Assembly (NCBI GenBank): GCA_023055505.1 | Contig: JALIRH010000050.1 | Coordinates: 124,001-188,000, forward strand | Length of the DNA: 64,000 nucleotides | Origin: Callipepla californica brunnescens | Lineage: Eukaryota; Chordata; Aves; Galliformes; Odontophoridae | Direction of reading: 5' to 3' | In this document: positions 50,668 through 63,127 of the stretch, piece after piece | How the letters are laid out: each line of letters begins with the position of its first letter | Position numbering within the stretch: position 1 is the first letter of the stretch | Made by a program: the position numbers and the translations under genes | The notes under the pieces: generated by a model | Seen by the model: only the letters and a program-made list of their open reading frames with translations | Databases searched by the model: none | Told to the model about the DNA's origin: nothing

Positions 50668-53600
50668 CTACAGAAATGAGAAAAAAATAGAATTAAGTAG
50701 CAAATGCCAAGTAATTGGAAGTGTTCTCACTTTACTGAACATGGATTAACACAGTTGTAGCCGAAATAATTTCAAATACTTTGAGTGATAACCTTGTGCA
50801 ATAACCATAGCTTAATTTAGAAACTTGCAGAGAATCCAGCACTTTTCTTCCATATGTTGCTAACCTTCAAAAAACTGGGGACTCAGGGAAGAATGAGATG
50901 AGATAATTTTGTCTTTAGCTAACAACCACATAGTATAATGAAAAAAAGAGGATGTCTTTCCTTACACACCACGTGCTTCCCTAGTCACCGATTAATGTCT
51001 GAACCTGGTGTTTTTTTTGGAGGGGGAAGGCTGTTTTTGACAATTTCTACTGCGCTGCTTGGTGGGAGGATCTGTAAAAATCTGTCTGGAAAATGGGTAA
51101 TCTTCAACTCAATGAAGAAGACAGGTAACAAATATTAACTGAGGTGCTGTGATGGACAGACGCATAACTGATGATCTCAATTCTCACCCCATAAAATGCA
51201 GTCTTTGCCTGCAGCCTCGTAAGACAAGCCACTGAAACACTCACGTTCTACTCCTAAGAAGGAAATTGTAATGCTGCCTTAGATCCCCACGGAGATATTG
51301 GGAGGATAAGGTTGGATTAAGTTGTTTAAAATAGGATGTTCATGGTTTTTAGTTCTATTCAATTTATTTAAAGAAAAAAAAAAAAAAAGTGAATTTTAAA
51401 TCATCCCACTCCGAATCCTTGGTGAAGCAGAAAGTACCAAGATGAGCAACAGGTATTTGTGGGTAGGCTAGTTTCAATATATTTAGTTCATGTAGGCAAG
51501 CAGCCAAGAGACAGACGTGGAAGCAATTAGACGGCTTGAACGTTTCCAGGGACTATATAATGCATTTACAGTATCTGTGGAAATAAACTTCTGATGACTC
51601 TTGGTAAACAACACCCAGGCTCTTCCCCTGCTCTCCAAACAAGCTCTGCCAGCAGTTCAATACTAATTCAGGATGTGCTTGTTCACCCAGTTTGAAAGTA
51701 GAAAAGAAGAAAGCTACTTGTCAAATCACAACCTGTTACAAACTCACCAAAGTGCTCTGGGTGCTGAGCAACAGTCATACAGAAACATCTTTAACTAAAA
51801 ATACCTCACCATTCAGAAAAAAAGTTATGAAGACAAAACCAAAAATAACACTATCTAAAAAAAATAGAAGTTATTTTAAAGCAACTTTGATACGGAAAGC
51901 TTCTTTTTTAATTTAAGAAAGAGAAAAATTGATTGGTTCTGGGGGTTGTGAAACACTGGTAAAGCACTATATTCTATATATTTAGGATACGCAACAGAGA
52001 GCAAATTCAGAAACGTGGCACTATGCTCTGGTAGAGGGTGATGGTGCTCCACCTGCCTTTCATCAACACTAGCTTTCACCCCAGCTCTTCCCCATTAACT
52101 GCACACACTCACAAGACAGTAGCTCTGTGGGATGCAGCCAAAGTCTGCATGGCTAACTAAAGAAACAGACTTTGTGTGGATGGTGGGGCCAGAGGCTCTG
52201 TACGTGGAGCAGCTTGCAATCACAGGCACTTTGCACTTAGGGCTATCAAACCCTGCCTAGGACGAGGCCATACCAGAGATCCTAAGGACCTGTAGGGTGG
52301 CTAGGTGCCCTTCAGCATCTTGCCAACCCCTCCTGCCATTCTGTGGGCACCTGACAGAGCAGTCATGCCTGAGCTGGGAGGGAGCAGGGGGGTTCTGTGG
52401 CTGCCCACCTGCTATGGAGCCTCATGAGAAGGGGATGACTGGTTTTCCTCACATCATAGCTTGGGAAAGGCACATCCAAGCTACCGGGAAGCTGAAACAC
52501 TAGAAGTTTTAACACAGTAGCTGTTACAAGAAGAGAGGAATCTGCTTCAGTACATAAAGTGTGCTATGAGAAACACTCCAGCCTTTTCAAAGAGCCTGCA
52601 GTCTGTCCTCTCACAGAAAAATCCAGGGGATGCAATTCTTGAATGAAGCATTGTTGGTGCTTCTTTCAGACAGTCTGGTTATTAGGAGAGATGAGCGCCT
52701 CTTTTTTGAGAGGGACACAGTTACTATGAGAAGACTTCTGGCTGCCTTAGCTATGTATAATGGCCTATTAATTTATCATCTTCAGCTTACACTGACCTAA
52801 GGTCAAAGCCTGCAGTTCTTATGGAACTCAATAAAAACAGGCTGAGAACTTTAACGGGTGACAGTTGCGTGCACCCCAGAGAAGAACTTTGAGGGAAATA
52901 TATAAATTCCTCCTTAAACCAATATAAAAAAAGCTACAAGGACCCTTCCAGAGACTTTTCAAACATCTGAAAAGAGCATAGCGATTTTTTTTTCCTTCTG
53001 CACAAAGGCAAGTCTGAATATTATTTGCAGAAGGAGAAACTTCTCCATAAGATAATGGTTCTTGACAGTTCAGGGGATTGGTAATGAGACACAGAGCCTT
53101 TCATTTCTTCTAGGTCACTGCTATAACTATGGCCAAGGTCAACAGCAACTGGAAGTCATTATCAGCTGGTGGCTGCAGTAGTTTATCTGAAATTAGTCAG
53201 TAGCCCCAGCGTAGTTCCAGCAGGACAGATGTCCATATGATAAAAACCACTATCGCAATGACATGTCTTTCATTGTCCGAGGGAATAATCTATGGACTCA
53301 CAGAGTAAAGAGTGAACTTACTCTTGCAGTTTTGTCCCTGAAACTGTCAGGAGACTATGAACAAATGGTGCTATTCTGGGCACAGGTTTTGACATTGCCA
53401 GTCCAGCTTCTATCATAATCACTACGTTCAGGGCAGAATTATAGTATAATGAAATTGATTTTGCACAATTATAACCATTATTTTTTAAAGACCTACTAAA
53501 TCAGCCCTCTCTTGAATACATGTGCTCTACAGATGAGACCAGGGCACATAAATTTAATCATACTTTATCAGAACCAGTGTACTACCTATCACTCCAGAGT

Positions 53601-56284
53601 TATGCTAAGCTGAAAAACAGGAGCATTTTCCTTCACTGGAAGGAACAGAAATCTGTATCCACTGTTGATCTTTGACACTGACATGCTTAGGAATCATAAA
53701 TGCAGTTAAGGAAATAGCTTTATCTTGAAAAGACGTTATTTTCCAATATCTCTACTATTTTCTGCATTCTCCTATTGCTCCCAGAATTGATTTCAAAGCC
53801 CCATTATGGCATCAATGCTTTTTTTCCCCATTATTAAACTCACTTCCTTTTTCTAACCCACAGCGTTGTTCACAATATTATTTGGATTCAGTCTACTTCA
53901 TCACTTTTTACAGATTTCTTAAATGCAGACTTGGCTGTTTTACTACAGACAGAAAAGTTTGAACTGGTCCTAAAAATACTGATTGCTCACTATCATAGAC
54001 TTACTGGAATTTCAAACACTTGCTCAGAGCTTTTGACATGAGGATGCAAATAATCTTAGAAAGAGAAAGCAGCTTAAGCTATTAAAAAGCTATTATCTTC
54101 TAGTTTTATAGGAATAGTATGATAGATGCTTAATAGTATGCTATTAAGCATCTCATAAGACACTGACCAACAAGGTCATTTTTCCTGAAGAATTACAGAT
54201 GAGATGGACACGTGGCCATTGGAAAGCTACAGCTTCTGTACATGGTGCAGATAAAAGAACACAGCTGCTGATCTGCTCTTTGTTTTCTAAAAGAAGGCAT
54301 TTCTTGCTGAACCACAGACTATTACTCTGATGACTTAGAATGCAATTTTAGTTGCATACTATTCTATCAGTAAAGAGCTCTACTATACGTGCAATTTAAC
54401 TGATAGAAACATCCATTTGCTGTATGGCTCACTTGTCTCTGAGAAACAGTATAAATCCTATTTCCAAGATGCTCTTAAAACTAGGTAAGGATAACAGGTT
54501 TTTTTTTATTATTATTATTTTGTATAGTTGTACCATCAAAATGTTCTATGGTAAATCTGCCCTGCATCTGAAGAAATAAACACTATGAAACAATCAAAAC
54601 CAACTTAAGTTTTAGCTTGGCTACCCACTAAGTCTAAGTAATAATAATAATGAGCATATTTTCACTATTTCAGCACAATTCTTTTTTTTTTTTTTTTTTT
54701 AATTTGAAGTTCTATAGTTAAGCAGTAAATGCTCATACGAACTAATCAGCTTGCTGTCAGGTTAGTATTACAGCTAGGACTATGTCAGTACTCTCATCAC
54801 TGCAAAACGTTGTGGTGCCTTTTGCTGAGATGAAAATGCCTGCCTTGCACTGAGAATTTTTATATGAGCCCTGTCAGCCTTCTGGAAATGAAAAATGAAG
54901 CTGCACAGAGGATTTAATAGAACTCGTGCATTTTTCTTTTTTCAAATGTCTTTTTTTTTTTTTTTGGATTGTCTGCTGTTTTCTGTCCACATCAAAGGTG
55001 ATGAGCCATACAGAGGGCAGCTCCAGATCTGCATTTTTCTTATGAACCAGCTACATTAGGCACCAATGAAGTGCTAACGGTATGAAAGCTTCCTTGGTGT
55101 GGCTTGGACAATCAAAAAGATAAATTGGAAGTGTTCTGAAGCAAGAAGCGATTATAATGACATTACGAAGCCATATATGCAGCAATACAGCCACAACTAT
55201 TTATGTCTTCTAAATAGCCAGTCCACATCTTTTAACTTCACTACAAGTGAAATCTCAAGAGCACGTTTCTGGAAAATCCTGTGGTACATCTCTGACTGCA
55301 ACACAAATATGGTAAAAAAACAAAACAAAACAAAACAACCCCCAAAAAGCCTAAAAAAAAAACCCCCAAAAACAACAAAAGCAACAGAAGCTAACAAGCA
55401 GATACTCAAAATAGTTGGGGCACAGCTACTTTTAATGTTTCTGAATTAGCTTTCTGCTAATAACTTTAATCTAGAAAGTACTACAGAGACTTATGTGGCA
55501 CAATCCAATTTCTGTCACTTGGGTCTCAGCACAAGCAATGTAGAGGACAAGGCACAGCAGTTGCAGAAAATTGAAGGATGCATGAGAAGAAGCTCTCAGT
55601 TCAGAGAAATGTATGTCCTTACCCTGCACAGAATACAGAGTTTATTAGAGAAATGTTTAATCCAGGCAACTAGTCATTCCTTAAAAAATTTGGTAGCCTT
55701 ACCAGGACTTTTTACACCCTAAATGAAGCACTCTCATTTCCTAGCTTGACCTCCTGTTTTAGTGATTGATCAAAATGGGCAGAACTTGACAGATCAAAGT
55801 AGTGTCTAAGCTGCTTATCTTTAATTTATAAACTCCTGACATCTTCAGGCTTACAGCAGTCCTTTTAATGTTGGTTTGGGGTTTTTTGAGGGAGACATTT
55901 CTGCCACTTCTAAAAATGTAGTAAAATAGTAATATTTAACTCGTGAGCATCATTTCCTAATGCTGTCACGTTGGATGCAAATATTTCCAATAGCGTCTCA
56001 CTTAAAATGACACTAGCATCTTCTAAGTGCCAGAATGCTATAACACCTTTCAGACACCCAACACAGACATTCTCTGAGCTGGATCAGATCCATTTTCATT
56101 TAAATTTGACACAAGTAGCTGAACACTCAATGAGAGCACACTCTAGAGAGTTTACCACAAAATTAAATTGGAATGAAAACAGTGGATTTTAAAACACAAC
56201 TTCTCTGAAGGTACAAGTCTATTTTAAACTGAGTATAGGCTCAGGACAGTCTGAATCTCTGAAATGACCGGGAGTGACTCTGAC
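50668..56284 (-). other. GALNTL6: GALNTL6 last intron
   Basis: Bounded by a GTCAGA donor at 56284 and a TTTCTGTAG acceptor at 50668. AT-rich; contains a T19 tract (54682-54700), a T15 tract (54951-54965), an A/C-rich run (55314-55380) and a 42-bp palindrome (54118-54159). A more GC-rich stretch at about 52150-52480 has no identified content. Confidence 0.85.
54118..54159 (-). repeat. 42-bp near-perfect inverted repeat (hairpin)
   Basis: AGATGCTTAATAG at 54124-54136 and its exact reverse complement at 54141-54153 flank a 4-base loop. After one mismatch, five more outer base pairs extend the stem to 19 positions. It is transcribed within the last GALNTL6 intron. The stem is shorter than a typical pre-microRNA and AT-rich. 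Confidence 0.85.
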
Positions 56285-56434
56285 CTTCCTATAGCTCCAG
56301 TGCTGGTTCCCCTTCATCCCGTGACAGTCATACAGTGTGACAGGGCTACTGTGCGAGATGGCATCGAAGCAGAACTTCCTGGTGTGAAGTGGCTCCCCAG
56401 GACGGATGTCTTCTCTCCAGCCAAAGGTGAACAG
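56285..56434 (-). CDS. GALNTL6: GALNTL6 penultimate coding exon (lectin beta repeat)
   Basis: A 150-base, 50-codon phase-0 exon with acceptor GTTTTTCTAG and donor AAG/GTCAGA. It opens with [20 protein letters not shown], then has the second (beta) lectin repeat with FCFDAIS as its Cys-x-Asp motif, a YDCHGMKG loop, and GNQHW as the QxW motif, ending SYRK. The [19 protein letters not shown] pattern is specific to the GALNT10/GALNTL6 branch of GalNAc-transferases. The position after Gln in GNQHW is His, where I recall a hydrophobic residue in relatives. The reading frame is intact and follows directly from the exon at 62326-62442. Confidence 0.95.
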
Positions 56435-57747
56435 CTAGAAAAACAGCCAGACAATGCAATTGTTTATTACTAGTTATTACTTACTGCAAAACACCACACA
56501 CTGAATGATCTGTCATTTTGCTGAGAAACCTGTGAGCTACAAGCAGCCTGTTAAAGCACTTTCTCTGGCTGCCTGAGAGGAACTGTGGAGGCTCAGAGTT
56601 AACAGAGGAATCCTTCTCAATCAGGCACCAGCTGTCTGAAATTATGCTGTGACACTGCAGTTGTTCAATCATAAGATGAAGGTGACAGGTCTGACAATAC
56701 CAAATTTAAAGATACAGAGTGCATTTTCCTTTTCTACAGACCAATCCTTGCAGAAAGCAGGTTGCAGCTTGTACATTGCTGACCAGAAGCAGTGCTGAGA
56801 GCTGTGATTTTTTTTTCTTTTAATTTTTTTTTCTTTGTGTGTGTATGCATGTGTGTCAGTGCTATTCCATGGCTTTCTACTTGACTCTTGATCTTCCACA
56901 GTACAGACTGAAGCATAACACCAATAAAGCTCTTTTTAAATGATCAAACTTTGCTACTGGAAACCATTTAGCTGTGACAGTTCATGCAGAACTGCATGCA
57001 AGCTCGTTATCTGAATAGCAGTTATCTGAATAGCTTCCAGTCTATGCTGTTCTTAGCCTGCCTGCAGCACCTCAGCCATCTCATCCCAGGCAGCTCTGGC
57101 ACTCACCTGGTACCTTGCTCCCCACAGTGCACACATTTCCTGATGCTGGAACCACTGTCTACAAATGGAAACTAAAGCTCAGTATGACTGGGGGGGGATG
57201 ATTTAGAGTATTTCTGCTGTAGTTCCTAGATTTTGAACCTTTCACTGTGCCAGCTATCTACTCTCTGTGATCTACCTAAAAGAGGCATCTTTTAAAAATG
57301 CTGCATCTTCAGCACTGTACCATCCTCCAAATGCCATGTTAAGAGGCATAATTATTTCCTGTGGCCTGCAGGCACAGAATATAAGCATATATCTGAATAT
57401 TTGCTGTTTTTCTTGTGGCTCATTGTAAGCTCTTGTTCTCTCTGTTTGCATCTGTCATTCCCTATTTATTTCTGGTTTTCCAGTCAGCATTTTCTCAGTT
57501 TTCCCCCATGTCCTGCTTATTTCTTCTTTCCCGCAGAGTGCATTTTTACTGTAAAATCTGCTGTAAAATGCAGTGGACAACTTTAACTTCATTTTCAAAC
57601 CAAATCCCTGCTTTTTAAAAGGTTAAGTCTTTCTCCATTTATCTTTATGTTTCCTGGAAGCAGCATTATGCACTCCCTGCTAAACAGCTTATTTCACAAC
57701 CAAAGTCAGAAGAAAGATTTGATATATGAAAAAGCTACAATGCAGCT

Positions 57748-57751
<4 letters not shown>

Positions 57752-57778
<27 letters not shown>
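57752..57778 (+). repeat. A27 homopolymer tract
   Basis: Twenty-seven consecutive A residues, the longest homopolymer in the window. On the GALNTL6 sense strand it is a T-run in an intron. Confidence 0.9.
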
Positions 57779-57782
<4 letters not shown>

Positions 57783-60711
57783 GAGATGTTTTGCTTCTGA
57801 AGGAAAAAACAGCAAAAGCAATTTCCTTTCTTTTGCTTTACTTTTCTACAGCCAAGTAATAAACTTGGAGCTCAAAGTGATGAATAACATACCTGGAGAA
57901 ATGGTGTGGAACAGTGATTTTGCAATATTCCCACTCTCTGACTACTTTGCAAGATATCATTTTGCAACACCTTTCTCATCTTTCCCAGTGAATAGCTGTC
58001 CAAATTTTTCATTCTGTGTGTGACTGGTGAGCTGAGGGGCCATTCCTGATGCTCTCTGGACCTTGCCCTGAGGACTACTGCCACACTGAATGCATCAGTA
58101 CACCTGAAAGAGCTGAAGCTTGCTTTTAAATCAGATCAGACCGACCCAGGGTATTCCTTTGCCTTTCCCACTCCTGTGTGGTTTCTGAAGGCTATGTTCC
58201 ACTTGAAAGTCAAGACTCTTGACTTAGTACCAGATAGGGTGTCACTTTTTTTTAAAATCCCCATTCACTGAAAAACACAATCTATGTAATAGTAGATCTC
58301 ACTGATTAGATGGCACAGATTCCTCCCCCTCCTGATGCTTTGTAAAACAGTTGCATTTAAAATGCAAATATATTCTTCCTAGCAAAAGAGTTATAAAATA
58401 AACCTTGTTAGTCTTAAAAACTAGTTTCTGCCCCTAAGACAAATGAAAAATAACTAATCAGGAAAAAGATCTTAGATAACATTTGAAGATCGACATCCTT
58501 CCAACCTTCCTACTCTATCACATCCTCTGTAACATGGCAAATTCTGTCTATTCAACACTAAATCGAGCCAGTGTAAAAATGATCTTTCCTCTGTAAAATG
58601 CATAGCAAAGCTACATGTTATAAATTGTGGTTCTGACACCATAAGTATCTGCTTTGCCATTATTTGATGCTTCGGATGTTTCTTTGACCCAAGCTGCTCG
58701 GAGCCTGCAGAGCCTGACTTGATGAGAATCCTTCCTGTACTCCTTCATTTGCAGATTTGAAACAAAGCTGCACAAAGATTTCCAAACACATTAGAATCAG
58801 GCAGCTGGCTTTCTCTTCACTTGAGGTCTCCAGGGCTGCTGTTTCTATTGAGTCCAAGAAATTCTCTGTCCTTATGGTTCCTTCTGCATCCACTTCTCCT
58901 ACCACAGCCCCAACTTCTGAGTTTGCAACCAAGTAACCCCTTGGCTGACACGCTTCAGCTTTTGATGACGCCTGGCCCTCGCACAGGACAGCTTGGAAAA
59001 AGACAGCTTTTCAGTTGTCTTATCTTAAAGGAATAACTTAATTCCCAGTTATCATGGGGCCTGAAAAATGACTGCCAGATGCAGCCACGGGCTTTGGACT
59101 GTCTATTGGACAAAGGCCCTTTTGAGACCATTAGTGCTCTCCAGCTTGACAACTTTGTTCAGTTGATCACTGCCTGGCTGGAGCCTGTCAGGGTGCATTG
59201 TGCTCAGGCCACAGTGCAACATTTAAGCAGAAAACATGTGCCCCACACAAAGGCAGTATCATATCTGTGAGCTAGACTTTGGCTTGAATTACATCTCTGA
59301 GCAGAGAAGAAAGAGCCAGGCAGGCTGCACAGTAACAGACTGGGCTGAACTGGAGATAATGCCAGCCCACTTAATCCCTGGCCAGACTTGGGAACTTGAG
59401 AAGACAGAGAAGATGCTTGCCACCACATCCTTGGCTGCTGTTTGATCTGCCCGAGTTTCACCTTGAAACAGAAATTAGCTCAGGCAAGAGAGGAGGAAGA
59501 GAGTCAAGACACGCCCCACTCATCCCCCTCCTTCTCTCTCTGTTCTTTTTTTAATTCTGAGGAAGTTCCCAGAGACTTCTTTCTCTCGTTCACCAGAAAA
59601 TCTGCAAGTGGCTTATGAAGCTTTTGCCTGCTGTTAGTTTTTACAACCCTGAGGTGGAAGGTCTCTTTCTCAGGGGCTGCTCAGGTGACATGAATCAAGT
59701 AGCACAAAGAGTTGTTTCTATCTTGTGGTACCATCAGCACTAACACCTGCTGCTTTCTTCATATCACATTTTTCTAAAGAACTCCCTGTAAATTTATACC
59801 AGAAGTTACAAGATCTGCTCAGTGTCAGTTCACACAACTTGAAATATGATAATAGAATCCTCAGTATTTTCATTAACTCTGACTGTCTACCAGCATGTGT
59901 AGAATTAATGGCAGCAACATGACTGGAGTGGTGAAAAAGCAGGTGTTCATAACACAGCACATCGTCTCTACACTGAGGAAAATACTGGAAAAGGCAGAGG
60001 GAAAGAATGTTACTTTGCTTTTGGAAAAAAATCCAAGCCCAGTATCACTAAAATGTTTTGATCTACTGAAGGTAAACATTATCAGAGCTTCTTTTCTACA
60101 GGAAAACCGATAATTCTCCTCTGGATAATTTGCATATACTGTAATTCCCTGTGGGATAGAAATTCTGAGATTCACCTAAGTCAATCTAGTTTGCTCCATC
60201 TTAAAGTCTGTGAGATTCTGTAACTCTTCCTTAACTGCTGTCTTTAAAATCTGCACCTTGCACAGACTGATCCTTGAAACCAGTCATCTGGCTGTGTTCC
60301 ATACTGGGAGTCTGAACATTTGAGTAAAATTTGCTTTGCTTCATTTCTAAACTGATCCAGAAATCAATGAATTATAATGAAATAAACCAGCAAGATTACA
60401 AAAATAAAAAGTTACCCTGTTATAGAGTACTAGATATTAGTCCAATAATCTTTCTTCTATAGCTTCTATTTTTCAACCTCAAGCAAATGAAGTCTCTTTC
60501 TAGAAGAAAGTGAAATTACATCACCCTAATTTTGTTCAAAAGATTCTTCAAAGTTTCTTGTGCGAGTTCTAGGATTTATGCTGGCTGGTAGACAGGTTAA
60601 GGGCAAGCATGCTCTGCTCAGTTGGAAAAGCAGCTTTTGAATGTGCTGCTGTCTCTGGGAGAAAGAAAACCCTACCAACCAGTGGCACACCACAAACACA
60701 AGGGAATCCAA

Positions 60712-60802
60712 ACAATCACAGAACCGTAGGGGTTGGAAGGGACCTCTAGAGATCATATAGTCCAACCCCTCTGCCAAAGCAGGCTCCCTAAACCAGGTTG
60801 CA
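60712..60802 (-). mobile_element. CR1 LINE 3' end, very short copy
   Basis: CACAGAACCGTAGGGGTTGG, then GGGACCTCTAGAGATCAT and AGTCCAACCCCTCTGCC, is the reversed 3' terminus of an avian CR1. Only about 90 bases remain, typical of severe 5' truncation on insertion. It lies in sense orientation within a GALNTL6 intron. Confidence 0.92.
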
Positions 60803-62325
60803 TCTCCATCTTGCCAATAGAAAAGAGACCATTTTGAGTGTTAGACGGTATCTACCTGTCTGTCTGTTTAGCTATACTCTGAAGCAACAGTAAGGTGGTT
60901 TTTTTGAAGCGATTCTTTTTCACCCTCGGTCAGATCTCGTTGCAAACCCCGAGAAGCTCGAAGAGTTGCCTGTTCTTCACCTTCCTTGGCCCGGCTGTGC
61001 TCAGCTTGTCCGGAGCTGCCCTCTGCCGCCTCTTTTCCGAATTACACTCTAAATGCAGCAGCTCTTGGACAAATGCGCGAGAAAAACCAGCAGTCGATGG
61101 CGTGACCCCGCTCCTCTTGTACAACCCAAAAGAATCATTGAACTGTTCAGCATAATTGAATTCAGTGACTTGGCTTGGGCTCTGTCAGTCCCTTCCAGAC
61201 ACAGCCGCACCACAGTGCTCGGAGGAATGCTGCCTCACAGCGCTCTGAATGCTCTTCAGCCACGAGAAGGGACATGCTGCTCCCTGCCAAAACAACTCCT
61301 GCTTTCCTAAACATAGTTTAATTCTACTTATCTATCTCGGCATCCTATCACTGCACTTCATCTCTGTCAGCTGCATGAGGAAGCCTTCTTTCAGCAGCTT
61401 CCTTTCTCTTGAGTTGCCACTTATCTAAATTGCAATCATTTTTAGCTCCTCAGCTTCATTCACTTGCACACCTTCCTCTGCGCTTTCCGCTATCCTTAGA
61501 GAAGGAATTTTTGACCTCAGCACTTCAAGTACTCCTCAGAACTCGTCCCTCCTCAGCTTTTATTATCTTCAAAAATGCCATGCTTGGCTGTCAATTTTTT
61601 CCTCCTCAGCCTTGTGGATTTTTTTTTCTAATCTGGGTCCCTTGCTGTGCAGAAGGCACATTCATTAAAATTGCTGCTAAATGGACAGGTTGTATTTTTC
61701 ATCCAGTTTCTTTGCTCACACTGGTCAGAGCTAATGAGTCATAATCTCCTTCCTAAGGTACTCACAATCATGGAGAGTACAAATCAGTGCTCTTTTCCTC
61801 CGCACTCCTGAGAAGTTATGCTTTTACTCCCAACCAGTCTAGATTAAAGCATTTTTGAGCCTTTATCATCCTTCATGTTTGTGAAACCCATTGTGGCTTC
61901 CACAATACTTATCTTGCTTATAGCTCATATTTATTTAAAATACAACACCACTTACTGCGTTTATGGAGATGGAAACATAAAAGGAGACAATCACTACAGC
62001 TTTACATGCCCAGTAGGATTTTAAAAATATTTTCAGTTAAGTGAACTGAACTCCATATGTTTTCATGACATAAAGTAATAGAATTGGGCATCTGAAAGCT
62101 CTTTGAGAACCAGAATTCGCTTTGGAAATTTAAAAGGATATGGGAAAATTCCAAGGTTAGTTTAAGAAGAGTACTTTTAAGAAACTATTAAGGTCAGAAA
62201 TCATTTAAAAAATAACATGACCACTTAGCTGTAACCTAAGAAAAGGAAGAAACCTCAGATAAATGCTCAGAAACTAGAAAAAAGGATCAACAATTTTACA
62301 CTTTTTTTTTCAGCTGTTGCAATAC

Positions 62326-62442
62326 CTGTTCGTGTGACCACGTCCGTTCTGAGCCATCCTTCACACAAATGTCTAGCCTTAGTTCAGTCCCTGTGGCTCC
62401 ATGTTTGCTGTCCACACAGAGATTGGATGCCACATTTCGAAT
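62326..62442 (-). CDS. GALNTL6: GALNTL6 coding exon (lectin alpha repeat)
   Basis: A 117-base, 39-codon phase-0 exon with acceptor TTGACTTTACAG and donor CAG/GTATTG. It encodes [19 protein letters not shown], an [15 protein letters not shown] stretch, and SHEQ, which is the first (alpha) repeat of the C-terminal ricin-B-type lectin domain. LCVD is the Cys-x-Asp motif. The QxW position is occupied by RTW, so the canonical Gln is absent here. The two following exons continue in frame to complete the domain. GALNTL6 (polypeptide GalNAc-transferase-like 6) is a predicted Golgi type II membrane protein of the O-glycosylation family. Exons for the catalytic domain lie beyond the right edge. GALNT10 is the nearest alternative identity. 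Confidence 0.93.
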
Positions 62443-63127
62443 CTGTAAAGTCAAGCAGCAACATTTCACATCAAACAAGGCTGCAGAATGGAGTCTCTTA
62501 TGAATTCAGCTACCTTAGAAACCGAGGAGTTTAAGACTCAGTGGTATAGAATAGGTTTTACAGGGTAGAGCACCAGGTCTTAGAATGATCTCCTCTTTTG
62601 AAGAGCTCCAGAATCAGCAGAGCTAGAAATGTTCTGCTTAACAAACGAGAGGTAGGTGTGCATGAAATAGCCTCATGCAAAGAAAGTAAGAGGGAAAAAA
62701 TAAGAATGAGAAGTTCAAAGCTGAGTCTGTCTGGTTTTTTTTAACCACGTTTACCTACAAAAGTTCCTTGTGCTGTCTGTATGCTTCTGCAAACAAACTG
62801 CAGTGGGACTTATTCTTAAAAGTATCACTTTGGAAACTGAAACAATTGAGTAGTAACCTGTGACTCTCAGTCACAACACTGCTAAGGACATATTCCTGCA
62901 GGACTGGATTGAAAATGCATAGGCTGTCTACTACTACTAAAGAGAGGATAGCGTCATGTTTATTTTGAAATAACACATATTTTCCCTTTAATACCTTGGC
63001 TGAGCTGATTAGAAGTGCTACACCAAAGTGAAAAGGCTTTCTTAAAAAAGAAACCTCCCATTTAATTGAGATACACAGACAGTAAATAACCAAAGCCTAT
63101 GCACCTTCTTCATTCATTTGTCTGCAC
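62443..63127 (-). other. GALNTL6: GALNTL6 intron, partial
   Basis: Intron upstream of the alpha-repeat exon. The 112-codon minus-strand frame at 62755-63093 does not resemble any GalNAc-transferase segment and is probably chance. Confidence 0.7.

Larger units (their letters stand above)
56435..62325 (-). other. GALNTL6: GALNTL6 intron between the two upstream lectin exons
   Basis: Bounded by a GTATTG donor at 62325 and an acceptor ending at 56435. It contains a 15-bp tandem duplication (57006-57035), an A27 tract (57752-57778), a CR1 fragment (60712-60802) and a CpG-rich patch (60905-61130). No additional exon was recognised. Confidence 0.85.
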
